Assembly (NCBI GenBank): GCA_012033335.1
Contig: JAAURB010000001.1
Span: 98,759 to 162,758 of the forward strand
DNA from: Oscillatoriales cyanobacterium RM2_1_1
GTDB lineage: Bacteria; Cyanobacteriota; Cyanobacteriia; Cyanobacteriales; Microcoleaceae
Length of the DNA stretch: 64,000 nucleotides
Reading direction: 5' to 3'
Position numbers and translations under genes: made by a program. Of the stretch, positions 9,239 through 18,499 are shown in pieces (the stretch's first letter is position 1; each line of letters begins with the position of its first letter). Below the pieces are notes generated by a model. It saw only the letters and a list, made by a program, of their open reading frames with translations. It searched no databases and was not told the DNA's origin.

Positions 9239-9721
9239 ATGAAAGACAGTTCAAACTTTACCCCTACAGAACGTTTAGAGTCCATCAAAGTCGGGATCAT
9301 TGCTGGCTTGAGTGCCTTGGTCACCTTTGGGTTCCTGGGGCTCTTGGATCTGTGGATTTCTGAAGTGCTTGCAATCGATCCGATCCTCCTGACAGCCCAA
9401 TCCAAATCGGGCGTGATTTTGTCGGGAATGATCAGCGCTGTGAGTGGTTTTTTGTTCGGAGTCACCTATCGCTACATTGTCCGCACCGATCAGAATATTC
9501 ATCTCAAATCCGGAGCAGTCGTCGCCTTTGGACTGATTCGAGGATTGGCAGCATATCATCCTAGCCCGGATGCAGAATTATATTCCGCTATCACAATCGG
9601 GATTGGCGTTTTGGGAATTGCCGAAAGTCTAATTTTGTTTACCGTTGCCGCGATCGCCATAAATTTTGCGTTTCGATGGCGGTGGCTGAAGCCCTTCAAG
9701 TCTATGGGTGAAATGAGTTGA
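9239..9721 (+). CDS. Conserved membrane protein, unknown function
   Basis: Protein of 160 residues with about four hydrophobic segments: near 17-36 (VGIIAGLSALVTFGFLGLL), 58-75, 95-108 and 118-145. The start is the ATG 13 bp after the kinase stop, which suggests a two-gene unit. No catalytic motif is visible. It resembles small integral membrane proteins seen only in cyanobacteria, but I cannot name the family. The context suggests a partner of the kinase in the membrane; this is inference only. Confidence 0.65.
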   Translation: MKDSSNFTPTERLESIKVGIIAGLSALVTFGFLGLLDLWISEVLAIDPILLTAQSKSGVILSGMISAVSGFLFGVTYRYIVRTDQNIHLKSGAVVAFGLIRGLAAYHPSPDAELYSAITIGIGVLGIAESLILFTVAAIAINFAFRWRWLKPFKSMGEMS

Positions 9722-9735
9722 GTTTCACTCAGACT

Positions 9736-10161
9736 TTACAACCCGGTCAGGGCATCTGTACTGAGGTCGGGTAGGGGCTGTTGGATTTCGAGTTCGGGCC
9801 AGGGTTCGTCTGAGGTTTGGGTAGGGCGATTGATCAGGGGTCTGGCCATGACTCGCAGACGATTTTGATCTTTTAATTTAACCAATTCTTCCTGATAGGT
9901 TGCCATGATTGTAGCCAAACTCACAGCAATACTATCCCAAACCTGATCGTCTACCACCTTGTCAGCAATTCCCTGGAATAGATCCCCTTGTTGATGTTTT
10001 TTGACGTAGTCTTTTAACTGCGTGCCAGAACGGTGAATTGCCGCCTGATAAACTTCTCCATTCGACCACCAGATTCCGGGCTGATTGAGTAACCAGGTGA
10101 GGATATACTCTGGTGCATGTTGTTCTTTAACCCAGGTGGCGAGATGTCTTAACTCTTCCAT
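9736..10161 (-). CDS. Hypothetical protein
   Basis: Soluble protein of 141 residues, convergent with the kinase unit (14 bp between stops). The first 105 residues look helical, with aromatic-rich WLLNQPGIWWSNGEVY in the middle. The C-terminal 30 residues are Pro-rich (RPLINRPTQTSDEPWPE) and likely disordered. No signal peptide or membrane helix is present. I do not recognise a domain. Codon use matches neighbouring genes, and an ATG with a normal-length frame supports a real gene. Confidence 0.6.
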   Translation of the reverse strand: MEELRHLATWVKEQHAPEYILTWLLNQPGIWWSNGEVYQAAIHRSGTQLKDYVKKHQQGDLFQGIADKVVDDQVWDSIAVSLATIMATYQEELVKLKDQNRLRVMARPLINRPTQTSDEPWPELEIQQPLPDLSTDALTGL

Positions 10162-10788
10162 AAGATTTCAATCCCCATCACTCATAATGGTTTTTAAGGG
10201 TTGACTCTGAAATTGCCGGGGACGATTTATCCATAAACTATTGGTTAAAGAAGATAGTTAAAGAGTAGAACCAAGCAATGCCTTATCTGGAATTTAGAGA
10301 TCCAAAGCATTCATGACTTTTGGATAATTTGACCGCAATCTCAAATGATTTATAGAGGCTTGTAGCGAAAGTTTTCACTCTGCCCGGACAAGGAACCCGG
10401 ACTAGATTCCCGGTTCAGATCAGACTGCCATGTATTTTAGTGATTTTATCCTAAAATCAGCTTGACCAATTCTTTTGAGCAATTCTATTTAATCGAACGG
10501 CGTTGATAACTCCATCTGGTTAACCCCAATGCCCAAATCTCACTTCATAAATCCTTTCATAAATCCTGTTGTATGAACCTCAATTCATAAACCCTAACAT
10601 AGCCGTGTCGAATCCATTCATCTCATTTTAGTATTCAAATATACATCTAGATCCCAAAGAAAATATGATCAGAATCTTAAAGAAAATATGATCGCGGTGA
10701 TCTCTAGAAAGAAATAACGATAAGGTGGGAGATGAATTAAGGCTTCTGTTTTCAACTGATACAAGCAATCACTGTAGAGTAATGGTTT
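10162..10788. other. Intergenic region upstream of gnd
   Basis: This 627-bp divergent gap should contain promoters for gnd and the leftward hypothetical gene. A short direct repeat AAAGAAAATATGATC occurs twice, near 10657 and 10679. No RNA gene or coding frame was seen. Confidence 0.5.
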
Positions 10789-12213
10789 ATGACACAGCAA
10801 AAGTTTGGCGTAATTGGTCTTGCTGTTATGGGAGAGAACCTAGCACTCAACGTTGAGCGTAATGGTTTTCCAGTAGCAGTTTACAACCGTACCAGTTCCA
10901 GAACCGATGAATTCATGAAAGAACGGGGAGAGGGCAAGAACGTTAAGGCGGCCTACACCCTGGAAGAGTTTGTCCAGTCCCTTGAGCGACCCCGCAGAAT
11001 TCTAGTCATGGTCAAAGCCGGGAAGCCAGTTGATGCTGTAATCGATCAACTCAAACCCCTGCTTGATAAAGACGACATGATCATTGACGGGGGAAATTCA
11101 CTCTACGAAGATACTGAACGTCGTACCCAAGACCTGGAAGCGACTGGTTTGGGGTTCATGGGGATGGGAGTCAGCGGTGGCGAAGAAGGAGCCCTTTGGG
11201 GGCCTAGCTTGATGCCGGGTGGTACAGAAGCCTCTTATCGCGAACTGGAGCCGATCCTAACGAAAATTGCTGCTCAAGTGGATGATGGCCCTTGTGTTAC
11301 CTATATTGGGCCTGGGGGGGCGGGTCACTATGTCAAAATGGTGCACAACGGCATTGAATACGGGGATATGCAGTTGATCGCTGAAGCTTATGACCTGCTC
11401 AAAAATGCCCTAGGCTTGACCAATTCAGAGATCCAGGAGGTCTTCGCCGAATGGAATACCACCGACGAACTCAATTCCTTCCTGATTGAAATTACGGCGG
11501 ATATCTTCAAGAAGCTGGATGATCAGGGAACAGGCCAGCATTTGATCGATTTGGTTGTGGATTCTGCGGGTCAGAAAGGAACAGGCCGCTGGACAGTGGT
11601 TTCCGCCCTGGAAATGGGGGTTTGTATTCCCACCATCATCGCTGCTGTGAATGGCCGGATCATCTCTTCCTATAAGGATGAACGGGTGGCCGCTTCCAAG
11701 GAATTGCCGGGGCCAACCGGGAAGTACGAGGGAGATATCAAGGCATTTGTCGGGAAAATCCGAGATGCATTGTACTGTTCCAAAATCTGCTCCTATGCCC
11801 AGGGCATGGCCTTGTTGAGCAAAGCCTCCAAAGAGTTTAACTACAATCTCGATCTGGGGGAAACTGCCCGGATCTGGAAAGGGGGTTGTATTATTCGGGC
11901 TGGATTCTTGAATAAGATCAAACATGCTTTTGATCAGAATCGGGATCTGCCTAATTTACTCCTAGCCCCAGAATTTAAACAAACCATTCTGGATCGGCAA
12001 GAGGCATGGCGCGAAGTATTAGTCACCTCTAACACCTTAGGAATTCCGGTTCCGGCCTTTAGTGCGTCCCTGGATTATTTCGATAGCTACCGTCGGGCCA
12101 ATCTACCTCAAAATCTGACCCAAGCTCAACGAGATTATTTTGGGGCCCATACCTACGAACGCACCGACAAGCCTCGGGGCGAATTCTTCCATACAGAGTG
12201 GGGCCAGGAATAG
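10789..12213 (+). CDS. gnd: 6-phosphogluconate dehydrogenase, decarboxylating
   Basis: Cytosolic enzyme of the oxidative pentose-phosphate pathway, converting 6-phosphogluconate and NADP to ribulose 5-phosphate, CO2 and NADPH. Its 474 residues are the usual length. The NADP-binding fold is at the N-terminus (FGVIGLAVMGENLALNVE). IIDGGNSLYEDTERR and GVSGGEEGALWGPSLMPGG, with the substrate-binding residues, follow. The catalytic stretch is HYVKMVHNGIEYGDMQ. The C-terminus (RTDKPRGEFFHTEW) is intact. In cyanobacteria it supplies NADPH in the dark. It is a single gene with its own terminator at 12279-12311. Confidence 0.96.
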   Translation: MTQQKFGVIGLAVMGENLALNVERNGFPVAVYNRTSSRTDEFMKERGEGKNVKAAYTLEEFVQSLERPRRILVMVKAGKPVDAVIDQLKPLLDKDDMIIDGGNSLYEDTERRTQDLEATGLGFMGMGVSGGEEGALWGPSLMPGGTEASYRELEPILTKIAAQVDDGPCVTYIGPGGAGHYVKMVHNGIEYGDMQLIAEAYDLLKNALGLTNSEIQEVFAEWNTTDELNSFLIEITADIFKKLDDQGTGQHLIDLVVDSAGQKGTGRWTVVSALEMGVCIPTIIAAVNGRIISSYKDERVAASKELPGPTGKYEGDIKAFVGKIRDALYCSKICSYAQGMALLSKASKEFNYNLDLGETARIWKGGCIIRAGFLNKIKHAFDQNRDLPNLLLAPEFKQTILDRQEAWREVLVTSNTLGIPVPAFSASLDYFDSYRRANLPQNLTQAQRDYFGAHTYERTDKPRGEFFHTEWGQE

Positions 12214-12278
12214 TTTCCCAGTTCCCCTTAAGGGACTGTTTAGCGTATTCACGCCGATAGTGATAAAACCGTGTTAGG

Positions 12279-12311
12279 ACAGGGGTATTTCAATTGATGC
12301 CCCTGTTTCTT
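12279..12311 (+). terminator. Rho-independent terminator after gnd
   Basis: ACAGGGG (12279-12285) pairs with CCCCTGT (12300-12306) and is followed by TTCTT, 66 bases after the gnd stop. The loop is 14 nt and can pair further inside. Confidence 0.55.
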
Positions 12312-12530
12312 AGGGAGCGAGGAAACGGTTCAGTCAGAGATTGAGTAGAATGTGATTGAGTAGATGAGAATTGAGACCCAGGAGAATTCAATCATCTTGC
12401 GATCAGATTCGTTAATCTAGAAGTGGAAGCAGGATGAGCTGATCTGAGATGTAGTTTGATCAGGATCACACAGGTTTTTGTTTACCTCAGTTCTCACTTT
12501 CAGCTCTGTAACGGGTCTAGATCAATAGCA

Positions 12531-13247
12531 ATGACACAGGAGTTTCGTGTTTCCGTTACCCCAATTGGCCAGGATGAATATTTGATGCGAACCGAACGGG
12601 TCGCATCGGGGGTTCCTCTGGCTGAAGAACAGGTAACCTGGCCCGTTTCAGATTGGTTAGAATCCGCTAGCCAGTTAATGAATGATCCCCTGATTGGGAT
12701 CCTGGAGGGTCGAACCGTGGCTCCTTATTCAACCCCTTCATCGAGGCTTTTATCGAAAGGTTTGCCCGATGTATCTGCTCCATTTCGGGGCTCTGAAGGG
12801 TCAAGTCTAAACTTGATTGAGCTGGGTCAAAGGCTCTACAATGGTCTGTTCCAGGGAACCATGCGAGATAGCTGGACCTGTGCCCAGGCGATCGCCCAAA
12901 ATCGTCGAGAATTGCTTCAACTTCGGTTGGGGGTAAAAGATCAGCGTTTGGCTGGCTTGCCCTGGGAAGTGCTTCATGCGGGTGATCGCCCCCTAGCAAC
13001 CGGAACAGATGTGGTGTTTTCCCGCTATCAGTCGGGCACGGGATCGGTTTTGTACACTCCGGTTTTGCCCCCCGACCATCCCTTAAAGATTTTGATTGCG
13101 ATCGCTGCCCCTAGCGACCAGGAAGGATTACAGCTTAAGCGTGAAGTGCTCCATCTCCAGACCGAACTCCAATCGGAGGGTCGGCGAGGAACTGTTTTAC
13201 CCTTGAGCAGCAGAGCAGCAATCCGGCGATTCAGCTCACCATTCTAG
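12531..13247 (+). CDS. CHAT-domain membrane protein, 5' part (frame broken)
   Basis: First part of a caspase-like (CHAT) gene that continues at 13309. The ATG at 12531 (MTQEFRVSVTPIG) is preferred over an upstream in-frame ATG at 12456. Residues 1-200 form the usual N-terminal lobe: GQRLYNGLFQGTMRD, RLGVKDQRLAGLPWEVLHAG and VFSRYQSG all match CHAT proteins. After LQTELQSE the frame is lost and ends in nonsense (RRFSSPF) at 13247. The correct sequence resumes in other frames: NPAIQLTILEQP near 13220, AQLTQT at 13261, and HYAGHSS with the catalytic His at 13305. See the findings for the indels. Confidence 0.75.
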   Translation: MTQEFRVSVTPIGQDEYLMRTERVASGVPLAEEQVTWPVSDWLESASQLMNDPLIGILEGRTVAPYSTPSSRLLSKGLPDVSAPFRGSEGSSLNLIELGQRLYNGLFQGTMRDSWTCAQAIAQNRRELLQLRLGVKDQRLAGLPWEVLHAGDRPLATGTDVVFSRYQSGTGSVLYTPVLPPDHPLKILIAIAAPSDQEGLQLKREVLHLQTELQSEGRRGTVLPLSSRAAIRRFSSPF

Positions 13248-13308
13248 AGCAGCCGACCGGGCCCAGCTCACTCAAACCTCGAGCAAGGCCAGTATCAGGT
13301 GTTTCACT

Positions 13309-14982
13309 ATGCCGGTCATAGCAGCCTCAGCACCACCGGGGGGGGAATTGTACCTGGTGAATCGCAGAACCGGTTTGACTGAAACCCTGAGTGGAGACGA
13401 CCTGGCAGGATTACTGGCAAATAATGGGATTCAGCTTACCGTATTGAATTCCTGTCGAGGGGCTTATGGCAGTGGGGATCAGGTTTCAGCGGAAGGGAGC
13501 GCTGCCCTGAATCTAGCCGAAACCCTGGTAAGACGAGGAATTCCAGGGGTTCTGGCCATGGCCGAACGGATCCCGGATGAGGTGGCCCTGACCTTGACCC
13601 GGTTGCTCTATCGCAATTTGAATCAGGGTTACCCCGTGGATCTGAGTTTGAGTCGGGCCAGACAGGGGTTGATTTCGGCCTATGGTTCCCATCAGCTCTA
13701 CTGGGCCTTGCCGATTCTCTATCTCCATCGTGAGTTTGATGGCTACCTCACCACCCGTCAAACGGAGCAAAATGGCCTGAGTCGGTCTGGATCTGGTTCC
13801 TTGGAGCATGGACTACCGGGGGAGTTTGATTTTGGATTTGCTGAAGCTGCTCCATTATCAGGTTCCTTTGCCTGGGAGGAAGATGACTCGGTGGATACGA
13901 TTGAGCAATTTTCGGATGAGGAGGACAGAGATTATGGCCCGGAAGCCACTAATGGGGAGATTGGATTTATCGGCGATGAATTGCGAAAACTTCAAGGGCA
14001 GAAGGCTAACCCAATGCCCTCCGCCATTCATCCCAAACCCCGAGCTGCTCTGCCCCCAGCAACTCGACAACCCAACTGGTTAAGGAACTGGCTCACGACC
14101 TGGAACCATGCCCCGAGCTGGAAAAAATGGCTGCCGATAGCTCTCTTGAGCATTCCCCTGATATTAAGTGTTGGGGTAGCTCAGAGGATGCAGCGTTCAG
14201 ATTCCTCCAGCCAAAATCTCCCCTCAACCCTGGGTTCCCCGACCCCTGGAGAACAGGCCCCTGATCTGACCACAGCCAAGGCAGATTATGTTTTGGGGAT
14301 CGCTGTAGAGCAGTTCTACCAGGGAAATTTAGCCGCTGGATCTGAGGCCACCACTGAGCTGCTTGATCGCGGAGCCCTTCCTGAGGCCAAAGCGGCCCTG
14401 GCAGCTATTCCCACTGCTGATATTGACACCGCCCCCCTCAACTTTCTTCAGGGTCGGTTGGCTTGGCAATCGATTCAGCAGGGCAGCCTGGACTATACCA
14501 TAGATGATGTCAGACGCTACTGGGCCCGGGCGGTTCAGCAGGATCTAGATTCTCTGGAGTACCGTAATGCTCTGGGTTTTGCTTACTACAGTGAAGGGGA
14601 TCTGGAAAAGGCATACCAGACCTGGATTTCTATTATTGATCAGGAAAAAGATATTCTAGATCAAATTCAGGCTGATACGGCGGCGGGGCGCACGGCAGCC
14701 GCCTTTACCACAAAAAAACAACTTCTGACCACCTACGCTGGATTGGGATTGGTGCTGATGAAATCCGCTGAAAGTTTACCATCGGAAGTCCAGGCTGTTC
14801 GTTATGATAAAGCTGCTAAATTTTGTGACAAGGTATTGCTAGAGGGGCAAGATATCTTCAAGGCTCCTGTTCTAGCTCGGGAATGGCTGTGGTCAAGTGA
14901 GCTAATTCGGGATTGGCAAATGTTGCTGCGATTGAGTAAAGTCAACTCTGGTTTAGAATCCCTTAGCCAACCGAATCCCTGA
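13309..14982 (+). CDS. CHAT-domain membrane protein, 3' part (frame broken)
   Basis: Second part of the same gene. The true coding sequence joins this frame near the G8 run at 13338-13345. The nominal ATG at 13309 lies inside the catalytic His motif read in the wrong frame. The catalytic Cys is in LTVLNSCRGAYGSGD, followed by LAETLVRRGIPGVLAM, typical of CHAT. After an acidic linker comes one membrane helix (near 14131-14178, WLPIALLSIPLILSVGVA). A helical C-terminal domain with TPR-like pairs follows (LEYRNALGFAYYSEGDLEKAYQTW). The combined product would be about 815 residues. It overlaps the convergent small membrane gene by 30 bp. CHAT proteases act in proteolytic signalling; the target here is unknown. 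Confidence 0.75.
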   Translation: MPVIAASAPPGGELYLVNRRTGLTETLSGDDLAGLLANNGIQLTVLNSCRGAYGSGDQVSAEGSAALNLAETLVRRGIPGVLAMAERIPDEVALTLTRLLYRNLNQGYPVDLSLSRARQGLISAYGSHQLYWALPILYLHREFDGYLTTRQTEQNGLSRSGSGSLEHGLPGEFDFGFAEAAPLSGSFAWEEDDSVDTIEQFSDEEDRDYGPEATNGEIGFIGDELRKLQGQKANPMPSAIHPKPRAALPPATRQPNWLRNWLTTWNHAPSWKKWLPIALLSIPLILSVGVAQRMQRSDSSSQNLPSTLGSPTPGEQAPDLTTAKADYVLGIAVEQFYQGNLAAGSEATTELLDRGALPEAKAALAAIPTADIDTAPLNFLQGRLAWQSIQQGSLDYTIDDVRRYWARAVQQDLDSLEYRNALGFAYYSEGDLEKAYQTWISIIDQEKDILDQIQADTAAGRTAAAFTTKKQLLTTYAGLGLVLMKSAESLPSEVQAVRYDKAAKFCDKVLLEGQDIFKAPVLAREWLWSSELIRDWQMLLRLSKVNSGLESLSQPNP

Positions 14983-15351
14983 TAGTATCCAGGCCGTCAG
15001 GATAATGCCATAGATCATTCTCTTCAACGTCTGATCAGAGGGCAGGGGATCAAAGCAAGTCCCGAGAATTTTTTTGGTGAATTGGCCCTGCTGTTGGGAC
15101 TTATCCGGAGGGGTTTGGGCTAACTGGTTTTCCCAATTGGTCAGCAGGCAAGTCCCCTGGTTCAATTGCCATTGCAGAATGGTCAGGGGAACAAACACAA
15201 GGTGAATTTGATGAATGATTCTGCCCGGAAATACCCACCCCAAACAGATGAACAACAACACAGCCAGATGGGTGAACTTGAGACAATAGATCAAAAGAAT
15301 CCGACCCTTAGCTGGTTTGTCGGATGCCAGTGCCATGGCTATAGTCCTCAA
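14953..15351 (-). CDS. Small membrane protein, DUF2784-like
   Basis: Protein of 132 residues with a hydrophobic segment near 18-42 (ILLIYCLKFTHLAVLLFICLG), a second near 46-60, and one at the C-terminus (IYGIILTAWILSGIRLA). A HQIHLVF stretch followed by GTCLLTNWEN resembles the Cys-Pro-Leu-Thr-x-x-Glu signature of DUF2784 proteins, which have no known function. Here Leu replaces the usual Pro. The 3' end overlaps the end of the CHAT gene by 30 bp tail to tail. The start at 15351 is the longest option; an ATG seven codons later is also possible. Confidence 0.6.
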   Translation of the reverse strand: MRTIAMALASDKPAKGRILLIYCLKFTHLAVLLFICLGWVFPGRIIHQIHLVFVPLTILQWQLNQGTCLLTNWENQLAQTPPDKSQQQGQFTKKILGTCFDPLPSDQTLKRMIYGIILTAWILSGIRLAKGF

Positions 15352-15763
15352 AACTAGTTCTATCCTAACTCTTGATTACAGGGAACAACTATCCCGGAAA
15401 TTCCAACTGACAATCGGTTCAGATTTTTCCCAGTTGAGGATAGACTCAGGTCAACCTCTAGAAAGGATTTGGCGAATTGAACAGCCCAGCAGATATACCC
15501 GATTAAGACAGCAAACCTGGAGCAAATGTCAGGGTTCGAGCAATAAATTCAAGCAATAAAAGGGAGGCCCAACCTCCCTATCCGATATCCGAGTCAGAAC
15601 AAACTGTTGAACTTACGAGAACCAGGATGGCGGATGGCTTTTCCTTGTTCTGTAATTAGTACAGCCGCGAGCCCCAATTGGATGTATTGGAGGACAGCTA
15701 ACTTGAAGAGCCTCCACTGTCAATGTCTCCAAAAGCCCGGTGGGGCAATTGGAATCAAACCGA
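15352..15763. other. Intergenic region downstream of pnp
   Basis: This 412-bp gap contains the pnp terminator at 15560-15579. Short open frames on both strands (for example 15317-15559) have no family resemblance and no supporting ribosome site. I see no gene. Confidence 0.5.
15553..15579 (-). terminator. Rho-independent terminator after pnp
   Basis: On the minus strand AGGGAGG pairs with CCTCCCT (7 bp, 5-nt loop, 15561-15579) and is followed by TTTATT. It lies about 185 bases past the pnp stop. Confidence 0.6.
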
Positions 15764-17926
15764 TCAGGAGTCTCCAGCCACTCCAGCCGCAACCCGTGCC
15801 GCTGCGGCTTCATCAGGATGAATATTCAGGCGAGTCAGGTTGATTCGCCCCTTGTTATCAATTTCTCGAACTTTGACAACCACCTCATCCCCCACTGCCA
15901 CTTCATCCTCGACCCGAGGGACTCGATAATCCGCCAGTTGAGAAATGTGAATCATTCCTTCCTTGCCCGGCAGAATTTCCACGAAGGCCCCAATTTGAAT
16001 AACCCGGGTGATTTTGCCGACGTAGACATCCCCAGGGCTAAGTTTTCGAGTCATACCCTGAATAATCTGGCAAGCCCGGGCGGCATTTTCGCTCTCCGTT
16101 GAGGCGATTGTCACTGTGCCGTCATCATCAATGTCGATTTTGACCCCAGTTTCCTCTGTGATTCCCTTGATTGTTTTACCCCCTGGGCCAATGACCAATC
16201 CGATTAACTCTGGATCAATCTTCATGGTCAATAGCCGTGGTGCATAGGGAGAAAGATCTGGACGGGGTTTCTCAATTGTTGCCAGCATCTTTTCCAGGAT
16301 ATGCAAACGGGCCGGACGGGCCTGATTAATTGCATCCGCGATCACCCCCAAGGAGAGCCCGGTGATCTTCATATCCATCTGCAACGCCGTAATCCCTGTA
16401 TCCGTGCCCGCCACCTTGAAGTCCATGTCTCCCAAGAAGTCTTCAATCCCCTGAATATCAGTCAGGATTCTGACTTCATCTTTTTCCTTGATCAAGCCCA
16501 TGGCCGCACCACTCACCGGTTTGGAAATCGGTACCCCGGCATCCATCAGGGATAAGGTTGATCCACAGACCGAGCCCATAGAGGTAGAACCATTGGAAGA
16601 CAACACCTCAGAGACCACCCGAATCACATAGGGAAATTGCTCTTTTGAGGGCAACACCGGAATCAAAGCCCGTTCTGCCAGAGCCCCATGGCCAATTTCT
16701 CGCCGTCCGGGCGATCGCATCGGTCGAGTCTCTGCCACAGAATAGGGTGGAAAATTGTAGTGATGCATGTAGCGCTTCTCATCCTGGGGATGCAGATCGT
16801 CTAAATCCTGGGCATCACCGGGGGTTCCTAGGGTGGCAATCGACAAAACCTGAGTTAATCCCCGGTTGAATAGGGCGCTGCCATGAACCCGCTTCGGCAA
16901 ATAGTCCACCAGACAGGACACGGGACGCACTTCATCAAGTTTGCGACCATCCACCCGAACCCCGTCAACTACAATCTGATTCCGCATTAAAGTTCGGGTT
17001 AAATCTTTAAAGATGCGGCTGATCGCTTTGCCATCCTCACTAATCACCGTCTGGATGGGGTCATCTTCTGGCAATTGGGCAATTGGGGCCAGGACTTCTT
17101 CTTCTTTGATCACATCAAGGGCCGCATCCCGCTCTGGTTTACCCATTTCGTACTGGGTTAAGACTTGTTGGATTTTTTCAGTCGTGCGACTTTGAATAAA
17201 CTCAATCAGGGCAGAATTCTCCTGCGGAGGCTCTGCCACAACAATCTCAATTTCCAGTTCCTGAATAATCTCCCGCTGAGCCCGAATTAAATCCACCACC
17301 GCCTCGTAGCCAAAGTCAATCGCTTCAATGATATCCTGCTCGGGCAGTTGATTCGCCCCCGCTTCTACCATGATCACCCCTTCAGGGGATCCAGCCACAA
17401 CCAGATCCAGATCGCCGTTTTTGATTTCCTTGTAGGTGGGATTAATGATGAAGTCATCTCCAACGAGTCCCACCCGTACCGCTGCCATCGGCCCAAAAAA
17501 TGGAATTTTGGCGAGCAGCACCGCAACCGACGATCCAGTCACCGCCAGAACATCTGGAGGAACCTGTTCATCCATTGAAAGGGTTGTTGCCACCACCTGA
17601 ATATCATCTCGAATCCAGCCTGGAATTAGGGGACGCAATGGACGATCAATCAAACGACTCGTAAGGGTAACTCGATCCGGTGGGCGACCTTCCCGTCGCA
17701 GGAAACCTCCTGGAATTCGACCCCCAGCATAGAGTCGCTCTTCATAGTCAACCAGTAGGGGTAAAAAATCAATTCCAGGTCTACCTTCAGCCCGAGTTGC
17801 AGTGACTAAAACCGAGGTGTCTCCTGACTCAATTAGAACAGCTCCACCGGCTTGGGGTGCAAGTAATCCAACCCTAAGCCCAATATCCCGACCATCAAAG
17901 GATATTGATTTCGTAATCTCTTCCAT
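15764..17926 (-). CDS. pnp: Polyribonucleotide nucleotidyltransferase (PNPase)
   Basis: Phosphorolytic 3'-5' exoribonuclease of mRNA decay that can also add 3' tails, which matters in cyanobacteria because they lack a poly(A) polymerase. Its 720 residues are normal. Two RNase PH-like domains are separated by a helical domain: the first opens [17 protein letters not shown], and the second includes [10 protein letters not shown] and [18 protein letters not shown] active-site stretches ([20 protein letters not shown] region). A KH domain follows with [12 protein letters not shown]. Last is an S1 domain ([18 protein letters not shown]). The start ATG at 17926 is preceded by GAGAAG. It is a single leftward gene with its own terminator. 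Confidence 0.96.
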   Translation of the reverse strand: MEEITKSISFDGRDIGLRVGLLAPQAGGAVLIESGDTSVLVTATRAEGRPGIDFLPLLVDYEERLYAGGRIPGGFLRREGRPPDRVTLTSRLIDRPLRPLIPGWIRDDIQVVATTLSMDEQVPPDVLAVTGSSVAVLLAKIPFFGPMAAVRVGLVGDDFIINPTYKEIKNGDLDLVVAGSPEGVIMVEAGANQLPEQDIIEAIDFGYEAVVDLIRAQREIIQELEIEIVVAEPPQENSALIEFIQSRTTEKIQQVLTQYEMGKPERDAALDVIKEEEVLAPIAQLPEDDPIQTVISEDGKAISRIFKDLTRTLMRNQIVVDGVRVDGRKLDEVRPVSCLVDYLPKRVHGSALFNRGLTQVLSIATLGTPGDAQDLDDLHPQDEKRYMHHYNFPPYSVAETRPMRSPGRREIGHGALAERALIPVLPSKEQFPYVIRVVSEVLSSNGSTSMGSVCGSTLSLMDAGVPISKPVSGAAMGLIKEKDEVRILTDIQGIEDFLGDMDFKVAGTDTGITALQMDMKITGLSLGVIADAINQARPARLHILEKMLATIEKPRPDLSPYAPRLLTMKIDPELIGLVIGPGGKTIKGITEETGVKIDIDDDGTVTIASTESENAARACQIIQGMTRKLSPGDVYVGKITRVIQIGAFVEILPGKEGMIHISQLADYRVPRVEDEVAVGDEVVVKVREIDNKGRINLTRLNIHPDEAAAARVAAGVAGDS

Positions 17927-18499
17927 TTATCTTCTCTTCCTTCTCTGATTGCATTTGCAATTTTGCTCACCATCCCAACATTAGAGAATGGGACAGCCGG
18001 CTCGATTTCCAATGAACGCCTGCACAATCTCTCTGTCTATGACTCTCTCCTATCATGAAACAGCACCTTGCCTGAGAATGGATTAGGCTTGAAATAATTC
18101 CCAGATTCTACTGAGGAATCGTAGAGCTAGGGTGATAGACTAACACTACAATTCAAATCTCGTCTCCACGAACAGTCAAGGTTTGGACTGAAAGATTTGC
18201 ACTAAGCTAAGTCATCTTGAATTTATTCCTCTCCGCCTTCGATAGGTTTCAGCTGATCAATCGCAAAGCTGCAATAGCTAGAATCCAGTCATTAATTATA
18301 ATTGATATAGGGGAGTTGTTCACCTCGACAAGGCAAAACTCAATTTTTTGTACCTTGTTCAGCATCCCTAAATCTTCTTTAGAATTCCCTGGAATGGATG
18401 GAATGATGCAGAACTTTGCGGCAGATCGGGGGTCATGGAATGGGCTCTATGGATGCCTCACTCCAATCCTCCTAACGAAAACCTGAGGGTAAATTTCAG
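17927..18499. other. Divergent intergenic region pnp/helicase
   Basis: This 573-bp gap must hold both promoters. An 89-codon frame at 18217-18486 has no recognisable domain, no ribosome site and a composition unlike neighbouring genes, so I do not call it. No RNA gene was seen. Confidence 0.5.

Noticed and set aside
15317..15559. 80-codon plus-strand frame downstream of pnp
   Set aside because: It spans the promoter side of the small membrane gene and has no recognisable sequence.
18217..18486. 89-codon frame between pnp and the helicase gene
   Set aside because: No family resemblance, no ribosome site, and mixed composition; it occupies the expected promoter region.
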